Shown here one piece after another: positions 41,815 to 50,270 of a DNA stretch of 64,000 bases. Source of the stretch: Pseudomonas sp. MIACH (lineage in GTDB: Bacteria > Pseudomonadota > Gammaproteobacteria > Pseudomonadales > Pseudomonadaceae); assembly GCF_001269925.1 (NCBI RefSeq), contig NZ_LHVO01000031.1, positions 44,281 to 108,280 on the forward strand, written 5' to 3'. Position 1 is the stretch's first letter. Each line of letters starts with the position of its first letter. The notes beneath the pieces are model-generated. The model had not been told where the DNA came from. It did not search any database and worked only from the letters and a program-made list of their open reading frames with translations. The position numbers and the translations under genes are program-made.

Positions 41815-42825
41815 ATGTTCGACGACAAGGTATTGATGATCACCGGTGGCACCGGTTCCTTCGGCCATACGGTCCTCAAGCGTTTTCTCAATACCGCTGT
41901 GCGCGAGATTCGCATCTTCAGTCGCGATGAGAAAAAGCAGGAAGATATGCGTATCGCCCTGGCCAACGACAAGGTCAAGTTCTACATCGGTGATGTGCGC
42001 GATTACGACAGCCTGTCCCAGGCAATGGTCGGCGTCGATTACATCTTCCATGCCGCTGCGCTCAAACAGGTGCCCTCCTGCGAGTTCTATCCTATGGAAG
42101 CAGTGCGTACCAACGTACTGGGCACCGAAAACGTATTGAATGCCGCCATTGCGACGGGCGTGCAGCGCGTCGTTGTATTAAGCACCGACAAAGCTGTTTA
42201 TCCGATCAATGCCATGGGCATCTCCAAGGCGATGGCCGAGAAGTTGATGGTGGCCAAGTCGCGCATGATCCCGGTCAAGGGGCCGGTTATTTGCGCAACA
42301 CGTTACGGCAACGTCATGGCTTCGCGCGGCTCGGTCATTCCATTGTTTGTCGATCAACTGCGCAAAGGTGAAGTGCTCACGGTCACGGATCCTGAAATGA
42401 CACGTTTCCTTATGTCACTTGAAGACTCGGTCGACCTGGTCCTGCACGCGTTTGAGCACGGCCAGCAGGGCGATTTGTTCGTTCAGAAAGCACCGGCCTC
42501 CACTGTCGGTGACCTGGCCGAAGCGCTCAAGCAACTGTTCGCCAAGAGCAATGAGGTCAAGGTCATAGGTACCCGCCACGGCGAGAAACTCTATGAGTCC
42601 CTGGTGTCGCGGGAGGAAATGGCCAAGGCCGAGGATATGGGGCGCTATTACCGTATTCCGGCAGATAACCGCGACCTGAATTACAAGAAGTACTTTGTTG
42701 AGGGGGAGCAGCTGATCTCCGACATGGATGATTACACTTCCCACAATACAGAACGCCTGGATGTACCTGGCATCAAGGAACTGCTACTCAAGCTTGATTA
42801 CATCAAGGAGCAACTCGATGCTTAA
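41815..42825 (+). CDS. UDP-GlcNAc 4,6-dehydratase/5(3)-epimerase (FnlA/WbjB/QnlA-like)
   Basis: 336-aa SDR starting the L-amino-sugar path from UDP-GlcNAc. TGGTGSFGHTVLKRFL near residue 12 binds NADP. The active site reads VLSTDKAVYPINAMGISK: Met134 replaces the usual Tyr and Lys138 is kept, as in WbjB/CapE. AALKQVPSCEFYPMEA is highly typical of the group. GAAGG precedes the ATG. The gene overlaps the epimerase gene by 8 bases. Confidence 0.9.
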   Translation: MFDDKVLMITGGTGSFGHTVLKRFLNTAVREIRIFSRDEKKQEDMRIALANDKVKFYIGDVRDYDSLSQAMVGVDYIFHAAALKQVPSCEFYPMEAVRTNVLGTENVLNAAIATGVQRVVVLSTDKAVYPINAMGISKAMAEKLMVAKSRMIPVKGPVICATRYGNVMASRGSVIPLFVDQLRKGEVLTVTDPEMTRFLMSLEDSVDLVLHAFEHGQQGDLFVQKAPASTVGDLAEALKQLFAKSNEVKVIGTRHGEKLYESLVSREEMAKAEDMGRYYRIPADNRDLNYKKYFVEGEQLISDMDDYTSHNTERLDVPGIKELLLKLDYIKEQLDA

Positions 42826-43945
42826 GGTGATGACACTCGTCGGCACGCGTCCCGAGCTGATCAAAATGAGCCGGGTCATCGCCGAGCTGGATCGTCAGGT
42901 CAATCATGTCCTGGTGCACTCTGGGCAGAACTACGATTACGAACTCAATCAGGTGTTCTTCGACGACTTGGAAATTCGCAAGCCGGACCACTTCCTGGGT
43001 GCTGCCGGCGATACCGCCGCGAAAACCATCGCCGAGGTCATTGCCAAATCCGATGAAATCTTCGAGCTGGAACAGCCTGACGCGTTGCTGCTCTACGGGG
43101 ACACCAATACCTGCCTTGCAGTGATCGCCGCCAAGCGTCGCAAGATTCCGGTGTTTCATATGGAGGCCGGAAACCGCTGCTTCGATCAGCGGGTGCCTGA
43201 AGAACTCAACCGCAAAGTGCTGGACCACCTCAGTGACATCAACATGGTGTTGACCGAGCATGCCCGCCGCTATCTGATCGCCGAAGGCATTCGTCCGGAA
43301 ACGATCATCAAGACCGGCTCGCACATGCAGGAAGTGCTCGACTACTACATGCCCAAGATCGAGCAATCCGATGTGTTGGCGCGTAGTGGCCTGGAGCAGG
43401 ATAAGTTCTTCATTGTCAGCGCCCACCGCGAAGAGAACGTCGATACCCCGGAGAACCTGCGGGATTTGCTGGATACCCTGCGTGCCCTGGCGGACCACTA
43501 TGGTTTCCCTCTGATCGTCTCGACACACCCACGTACACGCAAACGTCTGGAGGCTTTGGGTGAGTCCCTTGACCATCCGCTGATCCGTTTCGTCAAACCG
43601 TTCGGTCTGCTGGATTACATCAAGCTGCAGATGTCGGCGTTTTGCGTGCTGTCCGATAGCGGCACCATCACCGAAGAGGCTTCCCTGTTGAGCCTGCCGG
43701 CGGTCACCTTACGCAACGCCCATGAGCGCCCCGAGGGTATGGATGAGGGCACACTGATCATGAGCGGCCTCAAGCGCGAGTCCGTGATGGACGCGGTTCG
43801 CGTGGTTACCAGCCAGCACGTGCGCGGGCAACGCAAGGTGCCAGTGGTCGCGGATTATCAAGGTGGGCCGGTTTCGTTACAGGTGGTTCGTGTGGTGCTG
43901 AGTTACACCGATTACATCAATCGTACGGTGTGGAAAAAGGCTTGA
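42818..43945 (+). CDS. C2-epimerase for UDP-L-amino sugar (FnlC/WbjD/WbvD-like)
   Basis: 375-aa non-hydrolysing UDP-HexNAc 2-epimerase-type protein from MLKVMTLVGTRPELIKMSR, overlapping the preceding gene. VHSGQNYDYELNQVFF, LYGDTNTCLAVIAAKR, HMEAGNRCFDQRVPEELNRK and SAHREENVDTPENL separate it from WecB and WbpI. The AGNRCFDQR segment is characteristic of the FnlC/WbjD group, which epimerises C2 of L-talo or L-rhamno intermediates to L-FucNAc or L-QuiNAc. The RmlD-like partner favours the latter. Confidence 0.9.
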   Translation: MLKVMTLVGTRPELIKMSRVIAELDRQVNHVLVHSGQNYDYELNQVFFDDLEIRKPDHFLGAAGDTAAKTIAEVIAKSDEIFELEQPDALLLYGDTNTCLAVIAAKRRKIPVFHMEAGNRCFDQRVPEELNRKVLDHLSDINMVLTEHARRYLIAEGIRPETIIKTGSHMQEVLDYYMPKIEQSDVLARSGLEQDKFFIVSAHREENVDTPENLRDLLDTLRALADHYGFPLIVSTHPRTRKRLEALGESLDHPLIRFVKPFGLLDYIKLQMSAFCVLSDSGTITEEASLLSLPAVTLRNAHERPEGMDEGTLIMSGLKRESVMDAVRVVTSQHVRGQRKVPVVADYQGGPVSLQVVRVVLSYTDYINRTVWKKA

Positions 43946-43952
43946 GATCGTT

Positions 43953-44909
43953 ATGACACGTGTTCTTCTGACCGGAGCCAGTGGCTTTGTCGGGGCTGCG
44001 GTTCAGGCTCGTCTGCTGAGTGATCCGGGGTACGCGGTGCGTTCGGTCTATCGGCGTCTACCCTCGCAGCCATTCGCGCGTCTTGAGGTCTTTCAGGCCC
44101 CGGGACTTGAACCGCACAACGACTGGCAGCCGGCGCTTGAAGGGGTTGACGTGGTCATCCACTGTGCGGCTCGGGTCCATGTCATGGACGAGCGTGAATC
44201 CGACCCGCTGGAGGCTTTCCGGCGTGTGAATGTGCACGGGACATTACGTTTGGCAGAACAAGCGGCAGCGGCCGGTGTTCGCCGTTTCATCTACCTGAGT
44301 TCGATCAAGGTCAACGGTGAGGGCACGTTACCGGGTTGCCCTTACACGGCAGATGACGTGCCTGCTCCAATAGATCCCTATGGCATCTCCAAGTTGGAGG
44401 CGGAGCATGTATTGCTGAAGCTCGCCGCCGAAACGCAGATGGAAGTCGTGATTATTCGTCCGGTGCTGGTGTACGGCCCAGGGGTAAAAGCCAACTTTCG
44501 CAGCATGATGGCCTGGCTCAATCGTGGCGTGCCTTTGCCGCTGGGGGCTGTCAGCAACAAACGAAGCCTGGTGGCGTTGGACAATCTGGTCGACCTTATA
44601 GTGACGTGTGCACACCATCCTGGCGCTGCGAATCAAGTGTTTTTGGTGAGCGACGATGAAGACCTGTCTACCACTGAATTGCTGCGGCGCATGGCACGGG
44701 CATTGGGTCAGCCAGCGCGTCTGTTGCCACTGCCAATGTGGCTGTTGAGTGGCCTCGCGCAATTGCTTGGAAAAAAAGCCTTATCCCAACGTCTGTGTGG
44801 ATCGCTTCAGGTCGACATCAACAAAACCAAGGCATTGCTTGAATGGACCCCGGTGATCAGTGTGAATGGGGCTCTTGAAAAAACGGCAAAAGACTTTCTG
44901 GAGCATTAA
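43953..44909 (+). CDS. UDP-4-keto-6-deoxy-HexNAc 4-reductase (WbpV/WbpK-like)
   Basis: 318-aa extended SDR. LTGASGFVGAAVQARLL binds NAD(P), VIHCAARVHVMDE, YLSSIKVNGEGT and DPYGISKLEAE (Tyr143, Lys147) form the catalytic site. In P. aeruginosa WbpV (D-QuiNAc) and WbpK (D-FucNAc) reduce the WbpM product, and this gene lies directly before wbpM. Which C4 stereoisomer it makes cannot be read from sequence by eye. Its product is the likely donor for WbpL, that is, the first sugar of the O unit. Confidence 0.87.
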   Translation: MTRVLLTGASGFVGAAVQARLLSDPGYAVRSVYRRLPSQPFARLEVFQAPGLEPHNDWQPALEGVDVVIHCAARVHVMDERESDPLEAFRRVNVHGTLRLAEQAAAAGVRRFIYLSSIKVNGEGTLPGCPYTADDVPAPIDPYGISKLEAEHVLLKLAAETQMEVVIIRPVLVYGPGVKANFRSMMAWLNRGVPLPLGAVSNKRSLVALDNLVDLIVTCAHHPGAANQVFLVSDDEDLSTTELLRRMARALGQPARLLPLPMWLLSGLAQLLGKKALSQRLCGSLQVDINKTKALLEWTPVISVNGALEKTAKDFLEH

Positions 44910-44965
44910 GCGTGGAAGGCAAGGGGGGTGGGCAATCCGAAAGTCGAACGAAGGGATCTCGGGCA

Positions 44966-46957
44966 ATGCGTGAGCGTTTATTAAATTTGCCGCGTAGCTA
45001 CAAGCGTGTCTTGCAGTTAATGGTTGATGTGCTGTTGGTCTGGTTTGCACTGTGGCTGTCGTTTGTCGTGAGACTGGGGATTGAGCGACCCATCAACCCG
45101 TTCGGTGATTACGCGTGGTTGTTTATCGCCGCCCCCATCATTTCTGTGCCTATTTTTATCCGGTTTGGCCTTTATCGCGCGGTGATGCGCTATTTCGGCA
45201 ATGAAGCGTTGGTCAGTATCTTTAAAGCCGTGGCGTTGTCGTCGCTGGTATTAACCGTCTATGTCTATTTGTACCGGCCTAACGTATTGGTGCCACGTTC
45301 GTTGATCATCAACTTCTGGTGGCTGAGTTTGCTGATGATCGGCGGATTACGGTTGTTCATGCGCCAGTATTTTCTCGGCGACTGGTTCCTGGCCGGTCAG
45401 CATGTGCCTTTTCTACGCCAAGACGATGATGCCACCAAGGTCGCTGTCTATGGGGGGGGAGCCGCAGGTAACCAATTGGTCGCGGCGCTGCGCTCGGACA
45501 AATCAATGCGACCGGTTGCGATCATCGACGACGACGCGAGTATCGCGCGGCGGGTCATCGCCGGGCTTAAGGTTTACCCTTCTTCTGATATTGAGCAGAT
45601 GATCGAGGAGACCGGCGCCACCGAAGTACTGTTGGCTATTCCATCGGCCTCGCGTGCTCGACGCCGTGAGATTCTGGCTGGACTTGAGTGTTATCCGGTA
45701 CACGTGCGTACGATCCCCGGGTTCATGGACCTGGCCAATGGTCGCGTCAGTGTCAGTGATCTGCAGGAGGTTGATATTGTCGATCTGCTCGGTCGCGATC
45801 CTGTTGCGGCGCAACAGGCTTTGTTCGAGCGCTGCATCCGCAATCATGTTGTCCTCGTGACCGGGGCCGGCGGCTCCATTGGCTCGGAGTTATGCAGGCA
45901 AATCCTCACCAGTCAGCCGACGGCGCTGATCCTGTTTGAGCACAGTGAATTCAATCTCTACAGCATCCAGACTGAACTTGAGAAGCTGATCCAGGATGAA
46001 GGGTTGAACCTGGAGTTGGTGCCGATCCTGGGTTCGATTCGCAACAGTGAGCGTTTACTGGATGTCATGCATACCTGGAAGGTTAATACGGTTTATCACG
46101 CAGCCGCCTACAAACACGTACCCATCGTCGAACATAACGTCGCTGAGGGTGTGTTGAATAATGTCCTCGGGACATTGCTTACCGCGCAGGCTGCGGTGCG
46201 AGCAGGTGTAGAACACTTTGTGTTGATCTCCACCGATAAGGCGGTGCGGCCGACCAACATCATGGGGTGTACCAAGCGACTGGCTGAGATGACCTTGCAG
46301 GCGCTCAGTCGGGAGCCCGAACCGCTGTTGTTCGGTGAGCACGAGACGCAACCCTGCACCAACAAGACACGCTTTACCATGGTGCGTTTCGGTAATGTAC
46401 TGGGCTCGTCGGGTTCCGTCATTCCGTTGTTTCGGGAGCAGATAAAGAGCGGTGGCCCGATTACAGTGACCCACCCGAACATGACCCGCTATTTCATGAC
46501 CATTCCCGAAGCTGCGCAGTTGGTCATTCAAGCAGGCGCCATGGGGCAGGGTGGCGACGTGTTTGTGCTCGATATGGGGCAACCGGTAAAGATTGCCGAC
46601 TTGGCTGAAAAGATGGTTCACCTGTCGGGCCTGTCATTGCGTAGTCATGAGAAGCCTAACGGAGATATCGCGATTGAGTTCACTGGACTGCGTCGCGGTG
46701 AAAAGCTCTATGAAGAATTGCTGATTGGGGACAACGTATCGCCGACCGAGCACTCGATGATCATGCGCGCCGATGAGGAGCACCTGTCATGGGAGCCATT
46801 CAAACTGGCAATCTCGGCACTGCTGGATGCCGTCGCTGCGGATGATTATGTCCAACTGCGCGAGTTGCTCGGCGCGACGGTGAGTGGCTACGTGCCCGAG
46901 TGCCAGATTGTCGATCTGATTCACCGGCGCCGTCAGGAAAATGCTGACGGCCTTTGA
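44966..46957 (+). CDS. wbpM: UDP-GlcNAc 4,6-dehydratase WbpM (membrane-anchored)
   Basis: 663 aa from MRERLLNLPRSYKRVLQL, matching the usual WbpM start and length; an upstream GTG at 44912 would add a non-conserved leader. Four N-terminal membrane helices fill about residues 15-130, a first Rossmann domain (VAVYGGGAAGNQL) follows, then the catalytic SDR domain with TGAGGSIGSELC. The active-site triad has Met433 and Lys437 (NIMGCTKR), the SMK pattern of WbpM. It provides UDP-4-keto-6-deoxy-GlcNAc. Conserved right-hand marker of the Pseudomonas O-antigen locus. Confidence 0.94.
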   Translation: MRERLLNLPRSYKRVLQLMVDVLLVWFALWLSFVVRLGIERPINPFGDYAWLFIAAPIISVPIFIRFGLYRAVMRYFGNEALVSIFKAVALSSLVLTVYVYLYRPNVLVPRSLIINFWWLSLLMIGGLRLFMRQYFLGDWFLAGQHVPFLRQDDDATKVAVYGGGAAGNQLVAALRSDKSMRPVAIIDDDASIARRVIAGLKVYPSSDIEQMIEETGATEVLLAIPSASRARRREILAGLECYPVHVRTIPGFMDLANGRVSVSDLQEVDIVDLLGRDPVAAQQALFERCIRNHVVLVTGAGGSIGSELCRQILTSQPTALILFEHSEFNLYSIQTELEKLIQDEGLNLELVPILGSIRNSERLLDVMHTWKVNTVYHAAAYKHVPIVEHNVAEGVLNNVLGTLLTAQAAVRAGVEHFVLISTDKAVRPTNIMGCTKRLAEMTLQALSREPEPLLFGEHETQPCTNKTRFTMVRFGNVLGSSGSVIPLFREQIKSGGPITVTHPNMTRYFMTIPEAAQLVIQAGAMGQGGDVFVLDMGQPVKIADLAEKMVHLSGLSLRSHEKPNGDIAIEFTGLRRGEKLYEELLIGDNVSPTEHSMIMRADEEHLSWEPFKLAISALLDAVAADDYVQLRELLGATVSGYVPECQIVDLIHRRRQENADGL

Positions 46958-47052
46958 GTCACACAGAAATTGAATCGTCATTTTCTGGGGTGTGTATAAG
47001 GCCGACACATCAGTACCAATAAGAAATGTATGTTTTTGGAGTTGTTCGGATA

Positions 47053-48075
47053 ATGAACTATTGGTGGCTGGTTCCGGCATTGACCGGGCTTTCTTTTTTT
47101 CTGACCGCTGCCCTGCGTCGCTATGCGTTGTCGCGAAAAATGCTCGATATTCCCAATGGGCGCAGTTCGCACTCCATACCCACACCGCGTGGCGGTGGCG
47201 TGGCGATTGTTCTGAGCTATATCGTGGCGTTGCTCGGCATGTTTGCGGGAGGGCTGATACCTCCCACATTGTTTTACGCATTAACCGGTGCAGGTGTGTT
47301 GACTGCCGTTGTTGGTTTTTTGGATGACCATGGGCATATAGCCGCGCGCTGGCGACTGTTGGCGCACTTTACGTCGGCGATATGGGCGGTGGTGTGGCTG
47401 GGAGGGTTGCCGGCTATAAGCCTGTACGGCGTTAATGTTGATATCAGTTGGGTTGGGTATTTTTTCGCGGTCGTTTATTTGGTGTGGATGCTTAATCTTT
47501 ATAATTTTATGGATGGCATCGATGGCATCGCCGGTGTTGAAGCGGTGACGGTTTGTCTGTCTGGCTGTCTCTTATATTGGATCAACGACACGCCGGCGCA
47601 CGCTTGGTCATTAGTTGCTCTGGCCAGTTGTGTTGCAGGGTTTTTACTCTGGAACTTTCCGCCAGCCAAGATATTCATGGGCGATGCCGGGAGTGGATTT
47701 CTTGGCATGGCATTGGGCGTTCTATCGCTGCAGGCGGCCTGGGTCTCTCCCAAGTTCTTTTGGGCTTGGCTGATACTCCTTGGCGTGTTCATTGTAGATG
47801 CTACATTCACCTTGTTACGCCGTCTGGTACGAGGAGATAAAGTCTACGAAGCCCACCGTAGCCATGCATACCAGTTCGCGTCACGCCGTTTTGGTGCCCA
47901 TTTGCCTGTGACTCTGGCAGTAGGAGCAATCAACATTTTGTGGCTATTGCCTGCGGCACTGTGCGTTGTTATCTACGATTTGGACGGTGCGGCAGTATTG
48001 ACAGTGGCCTATGTGCCGCTGGTTTTATTGGCAGTCAAGTTTCGAGCTGGTGAGTTGGAACGCAGCAGTGTGTAA
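47053..48075 (+). CDS. wbpL: Undecaprenyl-phosphate N-acetylhexosamine-1-P transferase WbpL (initiating enzyme)
   Basis: 340-aa polytopic membrane protein of the WecA/MraY superfamily that loads the first sugar-1-P on undecaprenyl phosphate. About 10-11 helices; active-site marks are RSSHSIPTPRGGGVAI, VGFLDDHGHIAARWRL with the Asp-Asp pair, NLYNFMDGIDGIAG, FMGDAGSGFLG and the HRSHAYQ loop. Start MNYWWLVPAL with GGAG 12 bases before; an ATG nine codons earlier is weaker. It follows wbpM here, whereas wbpL precedes wbpM in P. aeruginosa. Confidence 0.92.
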   Translation: MNYWWLVPALTGLSFFLTAALRRYALSRKMLDIPNGRSSHSIPTPRGGGVAIVLSYIVALLGMFAGGLIPPTLFYALTGAGVLTAVVGFLDDHGHIAARWRLLAHFTSAIWAVVWLGGLPAISLYGVNVDISWVGYFFAVVYLVWMLNLYNFMDGIDGIAGVEAVTVCLSGCLLYWINDTPAHAWSLVALASCVAGFLLWNFPPAKIFMGDAGSGFLGMALGVLSLQAAWVSPKFFWAWLILLGVFIVDATFTLLRRLVRGDKVYEAHRSHAYQFASRRFGAHLPVTLAVGAINILWLLPAALCVVIYDLDGAAVLTVAYVPLVLLAVKFRAGELERSSV

Positions 48076-48190
48076 TTGAGGTCGTACCGAATGCTACTTG
48101 GTGTAAGTGCAATAACCAAATAGCAAAGCTGCTACTTCACATCCTGTAATGAACACGTTTTTGACAGTTGCCTGATATCACCTAAGTTTG

Positions 48191-48216
48191 AAAAGCAGCT
48201 TCGGAAAGCTGCTTTT
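48191..48216. terminator. Terminator closing the O-antigen locus
   Basis: An 11-bp perfect stem AAAAGCAGCTT / AAGCTGCTTTT with a CGGA loop. It has T runs on both strands and would stop transcription from wbpL. It sits 29 bases before the comEA-like start. Confidence 0.85.
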
Positions 48217-48244
48217 CTCTCAACGATGTCATGGAGCGTCACCA

Positions 48245-48577
48245 ATGCAGAACACCTACATTTCTTCCCTTATTTTCGCCTTCCTCACCACCCTCTCCGT
48301 CGCCACCAACGCAGCCCCGTCCATCAAACCCGAAGCCCCAACCCCCATCACCGCCCAGATGACCCAGGTCGAGCAATCCGCCAAGGTCAACCTGAACGCC
48401 GCCGATGCCGAAACCCTGCGTCGTGACTTGTTCGGTATTGGCGCCGCTAAAGCCAAGGCGATCATCGCCTATCGCGAAAGCAATGGTCCGTTCACGGCGG
48501 TGGATGAGTTGTTGGAAGTGAAGGGTATCGGCAAGGCGTTGCTGGAGAAGAATCGCGATAGGCTGGCTATCAACTGA
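48245..48577 (+). CDS. ComEA-like helix-hairpin-helix DNA-binding protein
   Basis: 110 aa from MQNTYISSLIFAFLTTLSV with GGAG 9 bases upstream. An N-terminal signal peptide (cleavage likely after NAA) is followed by a linker and a tandem HhH domain: KVNLNAADAETLRRDLFGIGAAKAKAIIAYRE and FTAVDELLEVKGIGKALLEKNRDRL. This is the periplasmic ComEA family that binds incoming DNA in transformable bacteria. In Pseudomonas a gene of this type follows wbpM/wbpL. Confidence 0.9.
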   Translation: MQNTYISSLIFAFLTTLSVATNAAPSIKPEAPTPITAQMTQVEQSAKVNLNAADAETLRRDLFGIGAAKAKAIIAYRESNGPFTAVDELLEVKGIGKALLEKNRDRLAIN

Positions 48578-48587
48578 ACCACCCAAG

Positions 48588-48612
48588 AGGCCGATCATTG
48601 ATCGGCCTTTTT
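48588..48612. terminator. Bidirectional terminator between comEA-like gene and tetR
   Basis: AGGCCGAT / ATCGGCCT with a CATTG loop, then TTTTT on the plus strand. The TetR stop codon (48595-48597) lies within the hairpin, so the stem is shared with coding sequence. Confidence 0.85.
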
Positions 48613-49173
48613 ATCCTCCGGGTTCTGCGTTTTCAGGCTTTCGCGCACGACGTCCAGGATGCGTCTCGCCAATTTAGGGTCTTCAACACTCCTGGCCAGT
48701 ACTAATGCGCCCACCAGTGTCGACATCATCACCAGGCTCTTTGCATCGCAACGCCCCTCTCCCAACGCCGTTTCTATTTGCTTTAGCCTTGCGTCGAGCA
48801 CCTGGTCCGTTGTCGCACTGGGTTGGCCTCTCAGTCCCAGCTCTGAAGACATCGTTGGCAACGGGCAGCCCTGGTCCGGGGAGGTCAGGTGCCATTCAGA
48901 CAGGTAACTGTCGATAAATGCGTCCAGCGGCCGTTCCTGGCTGAACAGCATGTCGCAATGGGCATCCAGGTCTGCAGCCGCCGCTTGCAGGGCTGTCTCC
49001 ACCAATTCGCCCTTGGATTTGAAATGCGCGTAAAAGCCGCCGTGGGTCAGGTTCAACGCTTTCATCAGTGGCTGCAGGCCGGTGGCGTCGATGCCGTCGC
49101 GGCGAAAGCGTGCAGACGCTTCCTTGATGATGCGTTGGTGGGTTTGGGCTTTGTGGTTTTGTGAATAACGCAT
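48595..49173 (-). CDS. TetR/AcrR-family transcriptional regulator
   Basis: 192 aa from MRYSQNHKAQTHQRI, with GAGG 8 bases before; the 12 codons upstream are non-conserved. The N-terminal helix-turn-helix is clear: RIIKEASARFRRDGIDATGLQPLMKALNLTHGGFYAHFKSKGELV. The C-terminal ligand domain (about 65-190) is of the type often found in regulators of detoxification or efflux. It is divergent from the DUF1989 gene, with a perfect palindrome in the spacer, so it likely represses itself and that gene. Ligand unknown. Confidence 0.9.
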   Translation of the reverse strand: MRYSQNHKAQTHQRIIKEASARFRRDGIDATGLQPLMKALNLTHGGFYAHFKSKGELVETALQAAAADLDAHCDMLFSQERPLDAFIDSYLSEWHLTSPDQGCPLPTMSSELGLRGQPSATTDQVLDARLKQIETALGEGRCDAKSLVMMSTLVGALVLARSVEDPKLARRILDVVRESLKTQNPEDKKADQ

Positions 49174-49278
49174 GGGGCAGCCTCGGTCGCAGGCTGGCAT
49201 TTTAACCAACTTGAGCTTTTTTACACTTTTGTCGGCGTTTAGGGCGTTGGCATGGAATGTGATTACGTCTGGATGGAA

Positions 49279-49293
49279 GATTGTTCAACAATC
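49279..49293. promoter_or_regulatory. Candidate TetR operator
   Basis: A 15-base perfect palindrome GATTGTTCAACAATC, with a single central base, in the 242-base spacer between the divergent tetR and DUF1989 genes. Size and symmetry suit a TetR dimer. A partial echo, GATTTTGTTGTTC, lies about 20 bases further on. Confidence 0.55.
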
Positions 49294-49415
49294 GCGAGAT
49301 GATTTTGTTGTTCCATCGGCCTATCGTCGGATTGATGCGCCGGCCCCTGTTCGACGAGTTATTTGCCCAGGTCAGCGCCGGGCCTGTTACCCATCCATGA
49401 GCGAGGATCTGCACC

Positions 49416-50264
49416 ATGTACAAAGACTATCCGGCCGCTTACCAGGTCAGCAAAGGCTCGGCGCTGCAGGTCGACACGGCATTCTATGAGCGTATTCGTG
49501 ATCGCGCGGATCAACGCACGCTCATCGAGCAGTTCGAGGTACCGATTCGTACCGGCCGGGCCTGGAAGGTGCCCGCCGGGCATGTGTTTCGTGTCACCAC
49601 GCCGGTGGGCCCGCAGGTGGGCGACTTTAACGTGTGGAACGCCAACGATCCCCGTGAACGTCTCTGGGCCGCACGCACCCGCCAATTGCAGGGTGCCCAT
49701 GTCAGTACCCATGACCGTTTATGGTCGAACCTGCCGTTCCTGCGACCTTTGGTCACCATCACCGATGACAGCTTGGCCAGTTACGGCATTGACGAGCACG
49801 GTGGGCGTCTGCACGACTTGCTTGGCACGCGTTGCGACCCTTACGTAAACCGCATGCTGACGGGGGAGGACTTCCATCACCATTGCCACTCGAACCTGAC
49901 CCGTGCGGTTTTGCCTCACGGTCTGACGGAATTCGACGTGCATGACGTGCTGAATATTTTCCAGTGCACCGGCCTCAATCATGACGACATGTACTTCATG
50001 AAAGCGTGCCCGGCGCAGAAGGGCGATTACCTGGAGTTCTTTGCCGAGATTGATTTGCTCTGTGCGCTGTCGACGTGCCCAGGCGGGGATTTGTCGCTGC
50101 CGATGTGGGGGCCGGATGCGCAGGACCCGTTGACGGTGTGTCGTCCGCTGGGGGTTGAGATCTACAGGTTGGAGGATGAGTTGCTGAGCGGCTGGAGCCA
50201 GCCGGAGCGTGCTGCCTATAAAGGGCAGCACGGGTTGCAGATTGCCAAGGCGGATTGGGAGTAA
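49416..50264 (+). CDS. DUF1989 (urea carboxylase-associated family) protein
   Basis: 282 aa. The conserved core holds VPAGHVFRVTTPVGPQVGDFNVWNAND, then DRLWSNLPFLRPLVTITDDS, a His/Cys-rich stretch (GTRCDPY, FHHHCHSNL), HDVLNIFQCTG and the end CRPLGVEIY. These match the DUF1989 family, which includes urea-carboxylase-associated proteins and is thought to be involved in urea or guanidine-type nitrogen compound use. No urea carboxylase genes are nearby, so its substrate is open. Divergent tetR suggests inducible expression. Confidence 0.85.
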   Translation: MYKDYPAAYQVSKGSALQVDTAFYERIRDRADQRTLIEQFEVPIRTGRAWKVPAGHVFRVTTPVGPQVGDFNVWNANDPRERLWAARTRQLQGAHVSTHDRLWSNLPFLRPLVTITDDSLASYGIDEHGGRLHDLLGTRCDPYVNRMLTGEDFHHHCHSNLTRAVLPHGLTEFDVHDVLNIFQCTGLNHDDMYFMKACPAQKGDYLEFFAEIDLLCALSTCPGGDLSLPMWGPDAQDPLTVCRPLGVEIYRLEDELLSGWSQPERAAYKGQHGLQIAKADWE

Positions 50265-50270
50265 GCGGTC

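Noticed and set aside
44912..44965. GTG 18 codons upstream as wbpM start
   Set aside because: Would add a Gly/Ser/Lys-rich leader not seen in WbpM; the ATG at 44966 has an AAGGGAT box and gives the family length.
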